A stretch of 56,641 nt of DNA from Flavobacteriales bacterium (GCA_004321735.1 SGZB01000003.1:1-56641), one strand, 5' to 3'; numbered from the stretch's first letter, positions 26,661 to 34,226 are shown. Translations and numbers: made by a program. Notes: generated by a model from the sequence alone, not told the origin.

Positions 26661-27569
26661 GTGAAAAGACGTGGTTTTATTAATACTATTGCTGCAACTA
26701 CTTCCCTAGCAGTATTTCCGAAAACTCAATACATAGGAGATTTATTTGAAAATAAATTTAATTTGAATTATGCACCTCACTTTGGAATGTTTCAAAATAT
26801 GGCAGGTGAAGATTTGATTGATCAATTAAACTTTATTGCAGATAATGGTTTTAAAGCTTTTGAGGATAATGGCATGAAAAATAGATCCATTTCAATGCAA
26901 GAAAAAATTGGATCCACCCTTAACAAAAGAAATATGAGTATGGGTGTTTTTGTAGCTCACAAAATTTATTGGAATGAACCAAATCTTGCTAGTAGTAATA
27001 AGAACAAAAGAGAAGAATTTTTAAAACATATTACAGAGTCTGTTGATGTTGCTAAAAGAGTGAATGCAAAGTGGATGACAGTAGTTCCAGGACATAAAGA
27101 TTTAAGACTAAACTTGTCCTATCAAGAATCAAATGTTATTGATACTTTAAAATTTGCATGTGATATTTTAGAAAAACATAATCTTGTTATGGTTTTGGAG
27201 CCTTTAAACTTTAGGGATCACCCAGGGCTTTTATTAACAGAAAGTCCTCAAGCTTACAGAATATGTAAGGCTGTAAATTCTAAATCATGTAAAATATTGT
27301 TTGATATTTATCATCAACAAATACAAGAGGGTAACTTAATTCCTAATATTGAAAAATGTTGGTCCGAGATTGAATATTTTCAAATTGGTGATAACCCTGG
27401 AAGAAAAGAGCCTACAACTGGCGAAATCAATTATAAAAATGTATTTAAATATATCTACGAAAAAGGATATAAAGGAATTTTAGGAATGGAACATGGTAAT
27501 TCAATTTCTGGAATACGTGGTGAGAAAAAACTTATAACTTCCTACCAAGAGGTAGATAACTTTAATTAA
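26661..27569 (+). CDS. Tat-exported TIM-barrel sugar isomerase/epimerase-like protein
   Basis: A 302-residue AP-endonuclease-2-type TIM-barrel protein related to hydroxypyruvate isomerase and sugar-phosphate isomerase/epimerases. The GTG at 26661 is the only workable start (an ATG 5 bp upstream meets a stop at once). The N-terminus KRRGFINTIAATTSLAVF is twin-arginine-like. Metal-ligand candidates are seen in VLEPLNFRDHPG near 175, FDIYHQQIQEG near 214, FQIGDNPGRKEPTTGEINY near 240 and GMEHGNS near 278. With Gfo/Idh/MocA partners it would isomerise or epimerise a keto sugar; the substrate is not known. Confidence 0.82.
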   Translation: MKRRGFINTIAATTSLAVFPKTQYIGDLFENKFNLNYAPHFGMFQNMAGEDLIDQLNFIADNGFKAFEDNGMKNRSISMQEKIGSTLNKRNMSMGVFVAHKIYWNEPNLASSNKNKREEFLKHITESVDVAKRVNAKWMTVVPGHKDLRLNLSYQESNVIDTLKFACDILEKHNLVMVLEPLNFRDHPGLLLTESPQAYRICKAVNSKSCKILFDIYHQQIQEGNLIPNIEKCWSEIEYFQIGDNPGRKEPTTGEINYKNVFKYIYEKGYKGILGMEHGNSISGIRGEKKLITSYQEVDNFN

Positions 27570-27577
27570 CAACTATT

Positions 27578-28876
27578 ATGAAAAACATTAAAAGAAGATC
27601 ATTTATTAAGAACACGTCAATAATAACTGGTGGTTTAGTTCTACCATCATTTTCATTGAAGAAAAATAAAATTGATTACAGTAAAAAATTAAAGATTGCA
27701 GTTGTTGGATGCGGAGGAAGAGGAACTGGTGCTGCTGTAGAAGCATTAAGAGCAGATAAAAATGTAGAATTAATTGCAATGTGCGATGCTTTTAAAGACA
27801 GGTTAGAAGGAAGTTTAAAATCAATTCAAGAAGAACTTGATGGAGAAATTCAAGTAGAGGTAAAAGAAAAAAATAAATTTGTTGGATTTGATGGATATAA
27901 GAAAGCTATTGATAAAGCTGATGTAGTTATACTAGCAACACCTCCGGGGTTTAGACCACAACATTTTAAATATGCTGTAGAAAATGATAAGCATGTTTTC
28001 ATGGAAAAACCTGTTGCAACTGATGCTAATGGCGTTAGACAAGTTTTAGAAACTGCAAAACTTGTTAAAGAGAAAAAACTAAATGTAGTTGTTGGTTTAC
28101 AAAGAAGATATCAACCATGTTATCTTGATTTTATGAAACAAGTTAAACGTGGAATTGTAGGGAAAATAACTTCTGGTACTGTAAGATGGAATAGTTCAGG
28201 TGTTTGGGTTAGAGCTAGAAAACCTGAACAAACTGAGCTTGAATATCAAATGAGGAATTGGTATTATTTTAACTGGCTATGTGGAGATCATATTGTAGAA
28301 CAACATATTCACAATTTGGATGTTGCAAACTGGTTTTTAAACGAATATCCAATTTCTGCCCAAGGAATGGGTGGAAGAGAGGTAAGAAAAGGAATCGACC
28401 ATGGTGAAATCTTTGATCATCATTATGTTGAATATAAATATGCAAGTGGAGCTGTGATACACAGCCAATGTAGACATCAACCAGGCACCCATAGCCAAGT
28501 AAATGAGACTTTAGTTGGAACTAAGGGAGTATTGAATTTGACCAATAGTGGTGTTATTACGATAAATGATCATGATGGAAACATAATGCATCAGTATGAT
28601 CCAAAAAATGACGAGAGTCCATACCAAATTGAACACAACAAATTATTTAATTCTATAAGGACAGGTGGGCAAATTGATGATACAGAATACGGAGCCAAAG
28701 CAACAATGACTGCAATAATGGGAAGAATGGCAACATACTCAGGCAAGGTAGTAAAATGGGATGATGCTATTAATGATCAAAATATTTTGGTTCCTGAAAA
28801 TCTAACCTGGAATAGTGAAGCGCCAGTAAATCCAGACGAAAATGGATTTTACAAGGTTGCTGTCCCTGGAAAATAA
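27578..28876 (+). CDS. Tat-exported Gfo/Idh/MocA-family oxidoreductase
   Basis: A 432-residue NAD(P)-dependent oxidoreductase. After a twin-arginine-type leader (KRRSFIKNTSIITGG) comes the Rossmann motif AVVGCGGRGTGAAVEAL (residues about 40-56), then ILATPPGFRPQH, the catalytic-Lys EKP motif in FMEKPVATDANG near 145, and a C-terminal domain with DHIVEQHIHNLDVANWF near 238. Family members oxidise or reduce sugars and inositols. Export by Tat would allow folding with the cofactor bound before transport. Part of the long operon with 8-bp spacing on either side or less. Confidence 0.88.
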   Translation: MKNIKRRSFIKNTSIITGGLVLPSFSLKKNKIDYSKKLKIAVVGCGGRGTGAAVEALRADKNVELIAMCDAFKDRLEGSLKSIQEELDGEIQVEVKEKNKFVGFDGYKKAIDKADVVILATPPGFRPQHFKYAVENDKHVFMEKPVATDANGVRQVLETAKLVKEKKLNVVVGLQRRYQPCYLDFMKQVKRGIVGKITSGTVRWNSSGVWVRARKPEQTELEYQMRNWYYFNWLCGDHIVEQHIHNLDVANWFLNEYPISAQGMGGREVRKGIDHGEIFDHHYVEYKYASGAVIHSQCRHQPGTHSQVNETLVGTKGVLNLTNSGVITINDHDGNIMHQYDPKNDESPYQIEHNKLFNSIRTGGQIDDTEYGAKATMTAIMGRMATYSGKVVKWDDAINDQNILVPENLTWNSEAPVNPDENGFYKVAVPGK

Positions 28877-28882
28877 TTTTTA

Positions 28883-29812
28883 ATGAATCATAGATTTTTT
28901 AATCCATTATTACTTTTTATCATTTTAATTTCATGTAATAATGTTAGTGATAATGATTTAAATGATTTAAATGATTTAAATGATGAAGTAATAACATTTC
29001 CAAGAGAATTTAATATATCTCACAATTCATTAAATAGAAAATATATTTTTTATAAGTCAAAAAATTTAGCTGAAAACTCCCCTTTAGTTTTTGTTCTTCA
29101 TGGATACACCAGCAATTCTTCTAATATTATGAACTATTCTAAAATGAATAGTATAGCAGAAGAAAATGGTTTTGCTGTTTGTTACCCTCAAGGAACCAAC
29201 AATTCATTGACCGGAGCATCGCATTGGAACGCAAATTTAAAACCCATGAGTTCTGTTGAAGACTCTAGCTTTTTAACTGAATTAGCTAAGCACCTTCAAG
29301 ATGAATATGATTTAAGTATCGAAAATACTTTTGCGTGTGGTATGTCTAATGGAGGTTTTATGAGTTACACCCTAGCTTGTGAACAAAGCGAAACTTTTAA
29401 AGCCATTGCATCAATTACAGGGACAATGAGCGGTTATGATTGGCAAAATTGTAATCCAAACCATAAGATACCTGTGCTACAAATTTCAGGAAGCAATGAT
29501 AGAACAGTTCCTATGGATGGCTCGATGTCTCCCACTTGGGGTTGGGGAGGAGCACCAGATATAGAAAATATAATTGACTACTGGTCCGAAATCAATGAAT
29601 GTTCAAATTCAAAGATTATTAATTTACCCGATATTAGTAGTCAAGACAATTCTTTTGTAACACTAAACAAAAGATTTAATTTAGAATCAAAAGATAGAGT
29701 TAGACTATATACAGTTCACGGTGGTGGACATGATTGGCCAGGTGCTTGGGGAAATATGGATATTGATGCTAGTGAAGAAATTTGGGATTTTTTTAGTAAA
29801 CACTTAAAATAG
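28883..29812 (+). CDS. Lipoprotein PHB-depolymerase/CE1-like esterase
   Basis: A 309-residue lipoprotein esterase of the LpqC/polyhydroxybutyrate-depolymerase-like family. The signal ends LLFIILISC (Cys18), then a low-complexity linker of three Asn-Asp-Leu repeats. Triad candidates: Ser in ACGMSNGGFMSY near 153, Asp in SGSNDRTVP near 206, His in HGGGHDWPGAW near 287; oxyanion segment VFVLHGYTSNSS near 70. The family includes feruloyl and acetyl-xylan esterases. It probably removes ester groups at the cell surface. Confidence 0.82.
   Translation: MNHRFFNPLLLFIILISCNNVSDNDLNDLNDLNDEVITFPREFNISHNSLNRKYIFYKSKNLAENSPLVFVLHGYTSNSSNIMNYSKMNSIAEENGFAVCYPQGTNNSLTGASHWNANLKPMSSVEDSSFLTELAKHLQDEYDLSIENTFACGMSNGGFMSYTLACEQSETFKAIASITGTMSGYDWQNCNPNHKIPVLQISGSNDRTVPMDGSMSPTWGWGGAPDIENIIDYWSEINECSNSKIINLPDISSQDNSFVTLNKRFNLESKDRVRLYTVHGGGHDWPGAWGNMDIDASEEIWDFFSKHLK
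28952..28984 (+). repeat. Short tandem repeat, 9-bp unit x3
   Basis: The 9-mer GATTTAAAT is repeated three times (28955-28981) and followed by GAT, encoding an Asn-Asp-Leu linker just after the lipobox of the esterase. Unit length is a multiple of three, so copy changes alter linker length without a frameshift. Confidence 0.8.
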
Positions 29813-29817
29813 AATAA

Positions 29818-31197
29818 ATGAAAAATTATAACAGAAGAGGTTTTTTACAAACATCAACTCTAGGCGCTATGGCAGCATCTACATTGAGTGTAAATTGTCA
29901 AAATAATTTAAACTCAAACAGAGATGGAATATACATGGGAGATTTCTCTGAAAAACCAAATAATAATATTAGAGCTGCATTTATTGGAATAAATAGAGGA
30001 AGTACACACCTCAAAAATTTTGCTACTCTTCCTGGGACGGAAGTTGTTGCTTTGTGTGACTTATATGAAGACATTGTTGAGAGAGAGTATGGCAAATTAA
30101 AAACTTACACTGATAAGTTAGATAATCTAAAAAAATATTGGGGTGATGAAAATAAATGGAAACTAATGCTTGATGAAGTTAAACCTGATGTAGTTTTTAT
30201 AAGTTCAAATTGGAACAGTCATGCTCCAATGGCTATTGAATCAATGAAAAAAGGAGCTCATGCCTTTGTCGAAGTACCTTTGGCTGTTACGCTTGAAGAA
30301 ATGTGGGATATTGTAAATACATCTGAAAAAACAAAAAAGCATTGCATGATGATGGAGAATGTTAATTATGGACGAGATGAATTACTTTTTTTAAACATGT
30401 GCCGAAAAGGTCTTGTTGGTGAACTCCTTCATGCAGAGGCAGCTTACATACATGAACTGAGATGGCAAATGTATAATGAAGAAAGAGGAACAGGATCGTG
30501 GAGAACATTGCACTATGCCAATGGAAAAGGTAATCTTTATCCAACTCATGGTCTTGGACCTGTCGCACAGTATATGAATTTAGCTAGAGGTGAAGATAAT
30601 TTTAAAACTTTGGTTTCATTTTCTTCTCCTGCACTAGGAAGAAATATATACTCAAAAAAGAATTTTGATGAAAATCACAAATGGAATAAGCTAGATTTTT
30701 CTAATGGGGACATGAATACTTCCATTTTAAAAACGGTTCTTGGAAGAACAGTAATGGTTCAGTGGGACGAAACTAGTCCAAGACCCTACTCTAGACTAAA
30801 TCTAATTCAAGGAACGTTAGGAACACTTGCTGGATTTCCAACGAGAGTTGCTTTAGAAAATGGATTTAAGGATATAACAAAAGATCATCATTCATGGATA
30901 CAAGGTGAAAATTTACAAAAGATATATGATGAATATGATCATCCTTTGTATAAAAGATTGAATGCAAAAACCAAAAAATCAGGACATGGTGGTATGGATG
31001 GTATTATGATGTACAGAATTGTAGAGTGTTTACAGAAAGGTCTTCCTCTTGATCAAAACGTTTATGAAGGTTGTTTTTGGAGTGCAGTAACACCATTGAG
31101 TGGAAATTCTATTGAAAATGAAGGAGCTCCACAACAATTTCCGGATTTTACCAGAGGTGAATGGAAAAAAACTAAAGAATTAGGAATCGTTTTATAA
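29818..31197 (+). CDS. GH109-like NAD-dependent glycosidase (Gfo/Idh/MocA fold), Tat-exported
   Basis: A 459-residue protein with a twin-arginine signal (NRRGFLQTSTLGAMAAST) and a lipobox-like VNC. It is a Gfo/Idh/MocA fold but matches glycoside hydrolase family 109 (alpha-N-acetylgalactosaminidase) along its length: AAFIGINRGSTHLKNF, ENVNYGRDELLFLNM, AYIHELRWQ, the block GNLYPTHGLGPVAQYMN near 245, KSGHGGMDGIMMYRIVECL near 395, and QQFPDFTRGEW at the end. GH109 enzymes keep NAD+ bound and cleave through a transient 3-keto sugar. Substrate could be GalNAc or another alpha-glycoside. It ends the operon. Confidence 0.82.
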   Translation: MKNYNRRGFLQTSTLGAMAASTLSVNCQNNLNSNRDGIYMGDFSEKPNNNIRAAFIGINRGSTHLKNFATLPGTEVVALCDLYEDIVEREYGKLKTYTDKLDNLKKYWGDENKWKLMLDEVKPDVVFISSNWNSHAPMAIESMKKGAHAFVEVPLAVTLEEMWDIVNTSEKTKKHCMMMENVNYGRDELLFLNMCRKGLVGELLHAEAAYIHELRWQMYNEERGTGSWRTLHYANGKGNLYPTHGLGPVAQYMNLARGEDNFKTLVSFSSPALGRNIYSKKNFDENHKWNKLDFSNGDMNTSILKTVLGRTVMVQWDETSPRPYSRLNLIQGTLGTLAGFPTRVALENGFKDITKDHHSWIQGENLQKIYDEYDHPLYKRLNAKTKKSGHGGMDGIMMYRIVECLQKGLPLDQNVYEGCFWSAVTPLSGNSIENEGAPQQFPDFTRGEWKKTKELGIVL

Positions 31198-31198
31198 A

Positions 31199-31227
31199 AT
31201 AAAAAAAGCTCCCCTTTAGGAAAGCTT
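31199..31227 (-). terminator. Rho-independent terminator of the 31.2-kb small RNA
   Basis: On the minus strand AAGCTTTCC pairs with GGGGAGCTT (nine pairs, two of them G-U) around a TAAA loop, followed at once by T7. On the plus strand no T tract follows, so it does not stop the upstream operon; this polarity is the key argument for a minus-strand RNA. Confidence 0.75.
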
Positions 31228-31275
31228 CTCATTGGTTTCTACAAACCCCTTGGTAAAGTACCAAGGTTACACAAC
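31201..31275 (-). ncRNA. Candidate structured small RNA, about 75 nt
   Basis: No ORF occupies this 129-bp gap. The minus strand holds three successive perfect or near-perfect hairpins: an 8-bp stem with a 3-nt loop (31248-31266), an abutting 5-bp stem with a 4-nt loop (31234-31247), and the 9-bp terminator stem (31206-31227) with a T7 tail. A TAnnTTTG promoter box (TACATTTG) sits at 31280-31287, the right distance upstream. Flanking genes are both on the plus strand. I recognise no known RNA family; it lacks SRP-RNA or tmRNA hallmarks. Confidence 0.6.
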
Positions 31276-31279
31276 GGGA

Positions 31280-31287
31280 CAAATGTA
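31280..31287 (-). promoter_or_regulatory. -7 promoter box of the candidate small RNA
   Basis: TACATTTG on the minus strand matches TAnnTTTG exactly and is identical to the box in front of the tRNA-Gly/tRNA-Leu pair. No protein-coding gene on the minus strand starts behind it. The -33 element is weak. Confidence 0.5.
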
Positions 31288-31326
31288 GTTATTTTATTTA
31301 CATTACTAAAATTTGAATTTTATAAG

Positions 31327-32238
31327 ATGAAATTTGCTCTTGTATTTTTAATATCATTATTATCATTTCACTGTGAAGTTTTTTCTCAAAAAACAGAATT
31401 TAAAGTGATGGCATGGAATATTTTGAGATCTGGAAATCAAATTGAAAACGGAGTTGATATTGTTTCAGATATTATTAAAGAAATCAACCCAGATGTTGTT
31501 TTAATGGTTGAAACTTATGGATCAGGACCTTATATAGCTAAAAAAAATGGATACAATTTTCATTTAGTAGCTAAAGAAGGAACTGCTCTTGACGATAAAT
31601 CAGTAAATCTTTCGATATACTCAAAGTTTCCATTTGGTGAAAGAATTGATACTGAATATCCATTCTTTTTGGGAGGAATTGAAATTCTTATTGATAACAA
31701 GAAAGTTAGATTTTTTTCAAACTGGTTTCACTACCAGCCATGGAACAATAAACCTGAAGAAATGGGAAAAACTGTAGAAGAATTATTGGAATGGGAAAAG
31801 ACTGAACATCGATATAATATGATTCAAATGGTATTGCCTTATTTTAAAAGATATGCTAATGAAAGTGATTCGATACCCATAATTGTGGGTGGTGATATGA
31901 ATAGTCCTTCACATCTAGACTGGAGTAAAAAAACAAAGAAAATCCATAACGATCTGGTTGTTCCATGGTATTCAACAAAAGTTTTTGAAAATTTGGGGTT
32001 TACAGATTCTTATAGGCACGAAAACCCTAATCCACTAAAGCACCCTGGTATAACTTGGGATCATAAAGAAAGAGACGACTCTCATAGAATTGATTATATT
32101 TTTTTTAAAGGAAAGAAGTTGAAATCTACAAGCTCAAAGACCTACATGCAATTCTTTAATGAGAATATTAATATCAATGATAAACAATTCAAATACCCAT
32201 CAGATCATGGAATTGTTGTTACTAATTTTAAATTTTAA
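31327..32238 (+). CDS. Exported endonuclease/exonuclease/phosphatase (EEP) family protein
   Basis: A 303-residue EEP-superfamily hydrolase with a Sec signal (KFALVFLISLLSFHCEVFSQ). Catalytic-fold landmarks are MAWNILRSGNQ near 29 (metal-binding Asn), DVVLMVETYGSG near 57 (Glu), GGDMNSPSHLDW near 190 (Asp-Asn), SHRIDYIFF near 255, and the terminal YPSDHGIVV (Asp-His). The family covers nucleases and sugar or lipid phosphatases; secretion argues against a DNA-repair role. A Ser/Cys near the signal could also fit a lipobox (FHC). Separate from the upstream operon by 130 bp. Confidence 0.82.
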   Translation: MKFALVFLISLLSFHCEVFSQKTEFKVMAWNILRSGNQIENGVDIVSDIIKEINPDVVLMVETYGSGPYIAKKNGYNFHLVAKEGTALDDKSVNLSIYSKFPFGERIDTEYPFFLGGIEILIDNKKVRFFSNWFHYQPWNNKPEEMGKTVEELLEWEKTEHRYNMIQMVLPYFKRYANESDSIPIIVGGDMNSPSHLDWSKKTKKIHNDLVVPWYSTKVFENLGFTDSYRHENPNPLKHPGITWDHKERDDSHRIDYIFFKGKKLKSTSSKTYMQFFNENININDKQFKYPSDHGIVVTNFKF

Positions 32239-32246
32239 AAGGGAAA

Positions 32247-32606
32247 TTATTCCTTAATAAAATGCCCATTGATAATTATATCAAAAGTACAGTTTGAAGA
32301 ATCATAGCATCTCATATCTATAGATGTATACTTTTCCAAATGTGCTGCACCAGGATTTCCAACTTGAGATCCTCCAGTACGAGTGTTACCTGACCAGCTA
32401 GAGAAAATATAACCATCAGAAGGTTTAGCTTTAACATGTGCTATATCTCCCCATTCATATTCACCAGTAGTTAATTCAGTGGTTTCAAGGGTTACAGTTC
32501 CTCCCTCAGATGGAATGGCATTAGTAGTTACAGTAAAGATTCTTGTTTCTTCTTGCTTGCTACAAGAAATAAGTACAATTACAATTAAGAAAAGTAGTTT
32601 TTTCAT
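32247..32606 (-). CDS. Small lipoprotein with InlB B-repeat-like domain (copy 1)
   Basis: A 119-residue lipoprotein (signal KKLLFLIVIVLISC, Cys15). The body resembles one divergent InlB B-repeat unit: SEGGTVTLETTELTTGEYEWGD, VKAKPSDGYIFSSWSGN. It is paralogous to the protein at 33368-33742: both share EETRTF/EETRIF, P-x-EGGTV, GEY-WGD, a Gly-Y-x-F segment, and end in a CxFDI/CVYDI-NG-F-K motif. Likely a surface-exposed small domain; function unknown. Directly abuts the DUF6090-like gene, which overlaps its start. Confidence 0.7.
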   Translation of the reverse strand: MKKLLFLIVIVLISCSKQEETRIFTVTTNAIPSEGGTVTLETTELTTGEYEWGDIAHVKAKPSDGYIFSSWSGNTRTGGSQVGNPGAAHLEKYTSIDMRCYDSSNCTFDIIINGHFIKE

Positions 32607-33346
32607 TAACTCTTTTTTAACTCCTCAACAGACAATGATTTCGCTGTTTCATATGATTTTTTAATATCACTTAGTAAGCGCATATACATATTTGAATAAT
32701 ATTGAGCTTGAGACAATAAACCGTAAAAATCACTTGACATGTAATAATCCCTATTAAAATCAAATGTATTGACTGTTCTTGAACCATAAAATTCGCCATC
32801 GTATGAATTGTAGCTGAATCTAACTCTGAATTTTTTTAAAATTTCTCCTCTTTTGGATATGTTCCACTGATCAATTTCTGTAGATGTAGCGTAGTTCCTA
32901 TCTTTCTGATGATTGAACATTTCTAGTAGTAACTTTTTTAACTCATTATTTTTAATTAATTCAAAAGTTCCTGTAGATATTAATTGTTCAAAAATCCCAT
33001 CTTTTGGAAAAAATGAAATACCAACCTCAATATCTAGTATAGTTTTAATTGCTTCAAGATCCGTAAGATTTTTATGATTTAGATCTATATCATTTAATAT
33101 TTCTAATATATTTTTTTCAGAATCTTGTAAGATTTTTAGTAGATTATCAATTTGAATTAAATCTTCATCAAGACTAATAATCAAATCGCTCACAAGGTCA
33201 TTTTTTGTCAATATATCTTCTTTATTTTTTCTAACATCTTCAAAAAAGAAAGAAATAAAAATGCTTAATATTATTACAAAGCTTTGTAAAAAATATTTCA
33301 GATTATTTTTTATGATATTAGTTTTTGAAATTTGAGAATCAGCCAT
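32606..33346 (-). CDS. DUF6090-like membrane-anchored protein
   Basis: A 246-residue protein with one transmembrane helix near the N-terminus (about residues 17-30, FLQSFVIILSIFISFFFE) and a long helical extracytoplasmic part with coiled-coil-like Leu/Ile spacing. The leader plus a helical DLIISLDEDLIQID region and the GTFELIKNNELKKLLLEMF segment resemble the flavobacterial DUF6090 family, which has no known function. It lies between two paralogous lipoproteins and shares a base with the first. Confidence 0.6.
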   Translation of the reverse strand: MADSQISKTNIIKNNLKYFLQSFVIILSIFISFFFEDVRKNKEDILTKNDLVSDLIISLDEDLIQIDNLLKILQDSEKNILEILNDIDLNHKNLTDLEAIKTILDIEVGISFFPKDGIFEQLISTGTFELIKNNELKKLLLEMFNHQKDRNYATSTEIDQWNISKRGEILKKFRVRFSYNSYDGEFYGSRTVNTFDFNRDYYMSSDFYGLLSQAQYYSNMYMRLLSDIKKSYETAKSLSVEELKKS

Positions 33347-33367
33347 CAGCAGTAAATCATTACTTTA

Positions 33368-33742
33368 CTAGTCTTTCTTAACAAAATTTCCAGTAACATT
33401 AATATCATACACGCAAAATGTAGGATCAGGACAACTCATTCCTAATGATGTGTAACCCATTCTTAATTTATCTGCTCCATTTCCTGTTGTTACAATTAAA
33501 TCACCTAAGTAAATATTTCCAGAAAATTTTTCAAAATTATAACCAGGGGATGCTATAGCTTTTATGCTTACTACGTCACCCCAAAGATATTCACCTTGAG
33601 TTTCGTCAGTAAGTTCAATTGTAACTGTACCTCCTTCCGGGGGAGAGGCAGACAAATATAATTTAAATGTCCTTGTTTCTTCCGGATACTTCATACATGA
33701 AGTCAGCATCAAAACAAACAGTAAGAAGAAAACCTTTTTCAT
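33368..33742 (-). CDS. Small lipoprotein with InlB B-repeat-like domain (copy 2)
   Basis: A 124-residue lipoprotein (signal KKVFFLLFVLMLTSC, Cys16) with a B-repeat-like domain (PPEGGTVTIELTDETQGEYL, WGDVVSIKA, GYNFEKFSGN). Paralogue of the gene at 32247-32606; the pair flanks the DUF6090-like gene, so the three probably arose through a tandem duplication and act together. It begins just after the terminator of tRNA-Asp on the same strand. Function unknown. Confidence 0.7.
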   Translation of the reverse strand: MKKVFFLLFVLMLTSCMKYPEETRTFKLYLSASPPEGGTVTIELTDETQGEYLWGDVVSIKAIASPGYNFEKFSGNIYLGDLIVTTGNGADKLRMGYTSLGMSCPDPTFCVYDINVTGNFVKKD

Positions 33743-33755
33743 AAAAAAAAGTTAC

Positions 33756-33789
33756 GAAAAAAAATAAACCTCTTCAAAATGAAGCGGTT
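33756..33789 (-). terminator. Rho-independent terminator after tRNA-Asp
   Basis: Minus-strand stem AACC-G-CTTC / GAAG-A-GGTT with a 5-nt ATTTT loop (33767-33789) and one internal G-A mismatch, followed by TATTTTTTTT. It lies 10 bp after the tRNA 3' end. Confidence 0.75.
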
Positions 33790-33798
33790 AAATTTAAG

Positions 33799-33872
33799 CG
33801 GTCTGGACGGGACTCGAACCCGCGACCCCATGCGTGACAGGCATGTATTCTAACCAGCTGAACTACCAGACC
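33799..33872 (-). tRNA. tRNA-Asp (GTC)
   Basis: 74-nt cloverleaf on the minus strand: acceptor GGTCTGG / CCAGACC with discriminator G73, D-arm GTTCAGCTGGTTAGAA, anticodon arm ATGCC-TGTCACG-CAT with anticodon GTC, and T-arm GCGGGTTCGAGTCCCGT. CCA is not encoded. Confidence 0.97.
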
Positions 33873-33886
33873 TATAATTAGAAGTG

Positions 33887-33894
33887 CAAATATA
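33887..33894 (-). promoter_or_regulatory. Promoter -7 box of tRNA-Asp
   Basis: TATATTTG on the minus strand matches TAnnTTTG, 14 bp before the tRNA 5' end and between it and the trxA stop. Confidence 0.5.
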
Positions 33895-33908
33895 CACTAA
33901 TTGATTTT

Positions 33909-34226
33909 TTATAAAAGAGCGTCAATATATTCTGAATAAACATTTTTTTGAGAAACGCCTACTTGTCTATTTACTAACTCTCCATCTTTAAAAATTAAAA
34001 CAGTAGGAATATTTCTAACTCCATACTGAGCTGCAAATTGTTGATTACTATCAACATCAACTTTTCCAATAATTGCCTTACCATCATAATCAGAACTTAA
34101 TTCTTCAATGATTGGACCCAACATTCTACATGGACCACACCATTCTGCCCAAAAATCTACTAAGACTGGCTTGTCAGATTTCAGAACTATTTCTTGGAAA
34201 TTTGCATCAGTTATTTGTAGTGCCAT
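33909..34226 (-). CDS. trxA: Thioredoxin
   Basis: A 105-residue cytoplasmic thioredoxin, the standard length. Active site WCGPC sits at residues 29-33 (FWAEWCGPCRMLGP), the buried Asp at 23 (VLVDFWAE), and the cis-Pro in RNIPTVLIFKDG near 74. It supplies reducing equivalents to ribonucleotide reductase and other enzymes. A TAnnTTTG box lies 17 bp upstream, so it probably has its own promoter downstream of dnaE. Confidence 0.97.
   Translation of the reverse strand: MALQITDANFQEIVLKSDKPVLVDFWAEWCGPCRMLGPIIEELSSDYDGKAIIGKVDVDSNQQFAAQYGVRNIPTVLIFKDGELVNRQVGVSQKNVYSEYIDALL

Noticed and set aside
28952-28984. Phase-variable repeat controlling the esterase
   Set aside because: The unit is 9 bp, so changes in copy number keep the frame; only the linker length would vary.
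31199-31227. Terminator of the plus-strand operon at 31.2 kb
   Set aside because: On the plus strand the hairpin is preceded by A7 and not followed by a T tract; the T tract is on the minus strand.
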